A DNA stretch of 64,000 nt from Gloeomargarita lithophora Alchichica-D10 (GTDB taxonomy: Bacteria; Cyanobacteriota; Cyanobacteriia; Gloeomargaritales; Gloeomargaritaceae), in the NCBI RefSeq assembly GCF_001870225.1, contig NZ_CP017675.1:1963352-2027351 (forward strand). Direction: 5' to 3'. Below, one piece after another: positions 61,799-64,000 of this stretch. A program made the position numbers and the translations under genes. The notes under the pieces were generated by a model. That model ran no database searches, had not been told where the DNA came from, and saw only the letters and a program-made list of their open reading frames with translations. Within the stretch, counting starts at the first letter, position 1. Every line of letters begins with the position of its first letter.

Positions 61799-63657
61799 AA
61801 GCTAAACGTCGTCCGCACCGTATAGACCGCCAGTGGGTTATTGCTGGCCTGACCATTGGGATTCAGCACTACAAATGCCCCTGGCGTAATGCTCATAAAC
61901 CGATTGACTTGAAATAGATAAAAACCCTCGAAATGCACTGGCATCGCCGTATCCCGCAGATTCAATTTCTGGGCTCCCGCCACCCCCGCCGGAATGTTAT
62001 TCCCCGTGCCCAGCGTACCCCCATTCCAACGACTGGCACGCACATAGGGAGGAATCCCCAGGATCAAAGCCACCCGGTCTCCCGTCCGACCCAAGGGGTT
62101 AGGAAAAATAAATTGCAAAGCAGTTGTTAGTATATTTGCCTGTCGAGTTCCCTGGGCAGGCAAGGCGGGGGCATCACTTTGTCCCCGCACCCAACCATAG
62201 CTGAACCAACCCGCCAGGATAAACTGGGGCAAGGCCTGCCACTGAAACATCAAATTGATGGTATCAAACTGCACCCCCGTGCGGCTGAGGGGAGCCAACC
62301 CCGGTGTACCCGCCGGGTTAAACGGATTCACCGCCAAGTCCGTCCCCGTACTCCCAGAAAGATTGATCCCCGCCGCCGCCGTGCCCCCCGGTTGGGTGAC
62401 ATTTTCACTGTAACTATGCACATAACCCAGGCCAAACTTGAAATCGCGCCGGGGTTCTAGCCCCAGGAGCACATTCACCGTGTAATTGGAACCGAATAAA
62501 CCCAAATCCGGATTAAACCCACTCCCCGAAGTTCCCGGAATGCCCCCCGTAGCCGGGTGATTTCCCAAAAAACTGGCACCCAGTTGCACCCCATCCCGGA
62601 ATTGGTAATCCATAAAAACACCGGTTCCCGCATTACCACCAATGCGGTAAAACAGAGGATTATAGCGACCAAATCGGGAAATGGCACCACTCCCTGGACT
62701 ACTGATCGGCGTGTAAACATCAAAAAAATCATCCGGTTCCATCCCCAGGCCAGCGATTGTAACCCGCCCCCGCCCTGTTTGGAAGGAAAAACGATACTCC
62801 AGCTTGTCCACAATCACATTGCCGCCATTGTTATTATCAAAGCCCAGGCGCGTTTGATTGGTGCCAGTCGCCCCGTTCAAATTCCCCAGATCACCCGTTT
62901 GCAAACGGAGTCGCAACAGGTCTGTGCCGGTCAAGCTGGTATTAAAATTCATCCGTACCCGATACCCCAGAGCCAACTGATTCGCCGCACTGGCTTTGAC
63001 CCCAAAGGGTGCGCCGGGGATGACAACGCCCCGGGTTGCCCCCGCCGAAGTTGCCCCGGTAAAACGGCGATTGCCCCGTAGCAACGCATTCTCAATTCGG
63101 TTGTAGGCAATCCCCGCATCATTCACCCCATAGGCCGCCAAAATAATTTCACTGCGGAGCTTGGTCACGGTGGAAAACTGTTGCGCTTCCAACGTAGCGG
63201 TGCGGGCATCCAGGGCATCCACCCGTCCCCGCATCATCGCCAACTCAGCGGCAAACTCCGCTTGCAGTTTTTGCAGGATCACTAAATCTTCCTGAGTCAC
63301 GAACGGTTCGACCGCCGTTTTAAGTAATCCATTGACCCGCTCCAAACAAGCATGCAAACCGGCGGCAAATTCATAGCGCGTGATTGGCCGTTGCCCTTGA
63401 TAGATAGCAGGATGGGTGGGATAGCCGCCGATGCACCCATACCGCTCCACCAAAGATTGCAGAGCCAAAAACGCCCAGTCCGTCGGTTGCACATCCAAAA
63501 AATCCGCTACCGCCGTCACCTGAGCTTGGTTCATGATCCCAGGTTCGACATAATACTGTTCCGACCGTTGTAAGGTGGGATGCCCCTCGGCAACCGCATC
63601 CCCAGCGACGACCCATAGCACAATAACCGGGCAAACCACCAGCCAATTCCCGCCCAT
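61795..63657 (-). CDS. SLH/OprB-type outer membrane porin
   Basis: A 620-residue cyanobacterial porin: signal peptide GGNWLVVCPVIVLWVVAGDAVA, an SLH domain (VADFLDVQPTDWAFLALQSLVERYGCIGGYP, ITRYEFAAGLHACLERVN), a coiled coil (EDLVILQKLQAEFAAELAMMRGRVDALDARTATLEAQ) and a C-terminal OprB β-barrel ending in an aromatic-rich strand (YTVRTTFSF). These porins dominate the cyanobacterial outer membrane and carry inorganic ions (including iron) or small solutes. The start at 63657 (MGGNWLVV) places the signal peptide at the N-terminus; the frame is open to 63798. The 3' end overlaps the allophanate hydrolase C-terminal gene by 4 bp. Confidence 0.92.
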   Translation of the reverse strand: MGGNWLVVCPVIVLWVVAGDAVAEGHPTLQRSEQYYVEPGIMNQAQVTAVADFLDVQPTDWAFLALQSLVERYGCIGGYPTHPAIYQGQRPITRYEFAAGLHACLERVNGLLKTAVEPFVTQEDLVILQKLQAEFAAELAMMRGRVDALDARTATLEAQQFSTVTKLRSEIILAAYGVNDAGIAYNRIENALLRGNRRFTGATSAGATRGVVIPGAPFGVKASAANQLALGYRVRMNFNTSLTGTDLLRLRLQTGDLGNLNGATGTNQTRLGFDNNNGGNVIVDKLEYRFSFQTGRGRVTIAGLGMEPDDFFDVYTPISSPGSGAISRFGRYNPLFYRIGGNAGTGVFMDYQFRDGVQLGASFLGNHPATGGIPGTSGSGFNPDLGLFGSNYTVNVLLGLEPRRDFKFGLGYVHSYSENVTQPGGTAAAGINLSGSTGTDLAVNPFNPAGTPGLAPLSRTGVQFDTINLMFQWQALPQFILAGWFSYGWVRGQSDAPALPAQGTRQANILTTALQFIFPNPLGRTGDRVALILGIPPYVRASRWNGGTLGTGNNIPAGVAGAQKLNLRDTAMPVHFEGFYLFQVNRFMSITPGAFVVLNPNGQASNNPLAVYTVRTTFSF

Positions 63658-64000
63658 CACGCACCACCCCGAAACAGTACCACCCTCGGAACCGGTTGAT
63701 CCCTTAGCTACCAATGAATCAGCCTGTCGCAACGAGGGATTCCCTCCCCACCGCCATCTTACCGGCGAATCGCCCCCATCCCGCAAAAATTTCCCCACCC
63801 CCTAGACAAATCCTAAAAAGCAACTTATGATTTTAGATCGTGTCGCTAATCCACTCACCGGGTTCACCCTGGAAAAGTGGGAGATACTGGGTTCTCTGTG
63901 CATTTGCAGGAGCTACAAGTCTTGAGGCGATTGGGATAGGGCTTGGGGTTGACCGTAAGTTTATCAACGTTGGGTTTCCCTGCGGGGGGAATATCCGTTT
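63658..64000. other. Upstream region of the porin gene; no gene recognised
   Basis: 343 bp to the window edge. It contains the leader and promoter region of the minus-strand porin gene. A 32-codon open frame at 63827 has no family character. No RNA gene or repeat was recognised. Confidence 0.5.

Noticed and set aside
63827..63925. 32-codon open frame downstream of the window's last gene
   Set aside because: Too short, no recognised family, no clear ribosome binding site.

Overview
The window is a cyanobacterial chromosome segment. Diagnostic genes are chlM (chlorophyll synthesis), pcyA (phycobilin synthesis), psb27 (photosystem II assembly), a two-domain flavodiiron protein, a DUF4912 protein, an SLH/OprB porin and pseudo-orthocaspase and cofG genes of cyanobacterial type. 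Most of it is GC-rich by eye, with tightly packed short operons on both strands. The species cannot be named from this.

Layout. 0-2.7 kb: a HicBA module, a decayed cysT, a Uma2 nuclease gene and a ParE-type toxin-antitoxin pair. 2.8-8.4 kb: DUF4912 protein, icd, a small membrane protein, an LCP protein and a class I aldolase. 8.7-13 kb: a less GC-rich cluster of a NarL-type two-component system, a secreted LTPEQQ protein, Coq4 and a di-iron hydroxylase. 13-35.5 kb: housekeeping and accessory metabolism (radical SAM, cimA, sat, pseudo-orthocaspase, transglutaminase, flavodiiron protein, sppA, FGGY kinase, Ca-type P-ATPase, response regulator, tpiA, chlM). 35.6-43.3 kb: a solute-binding lipoprotein operon, DUF445, pcyA, a J-domain protein, cofG and psb27. 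43.5-55.2 kb: an AT-richer defence island with an SNF2 helicase plus type III Mod/Res operon, a KwaA/KwaB-like pair, and two integron-type cassettes (HicBA; a PD-(D/E)XK protein) bounded by three attC-like sites with no integrase in the window. 55.2-61.8 kb: a guanidine utilisation locus with two DUF1989 carboxyguanidine deiminase subunits behind a guanidine-I (ykkC) riboswitch, a divergent ABC transporter and a split allophanate hydrolase; NtcA-like GTA-N8-(T/A)AC sites lie between the two arms. 61.8-63.7 kb: an OprB-type porin.

The sequence is dotted with short non-autonomous elements (about 95-125 bp, imperfect terminal inverted repeats, several with TA duplications of IS630/Tc1 type). One has split a DUF4160 gene, one sits inside the ABC transporter operon with a 21-bp duplication that includes the next gene's ribosome binding site and start, one supplies the stop codon of a radical SAM gene, and pieces of them bound the defence island. 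The strongest candidates for a little-described system are the integrase-less attC array beside a type III R-M/SNF2/Kiwa-like island, and the guanidine locus with its riboswitch and probable nitrogen control.
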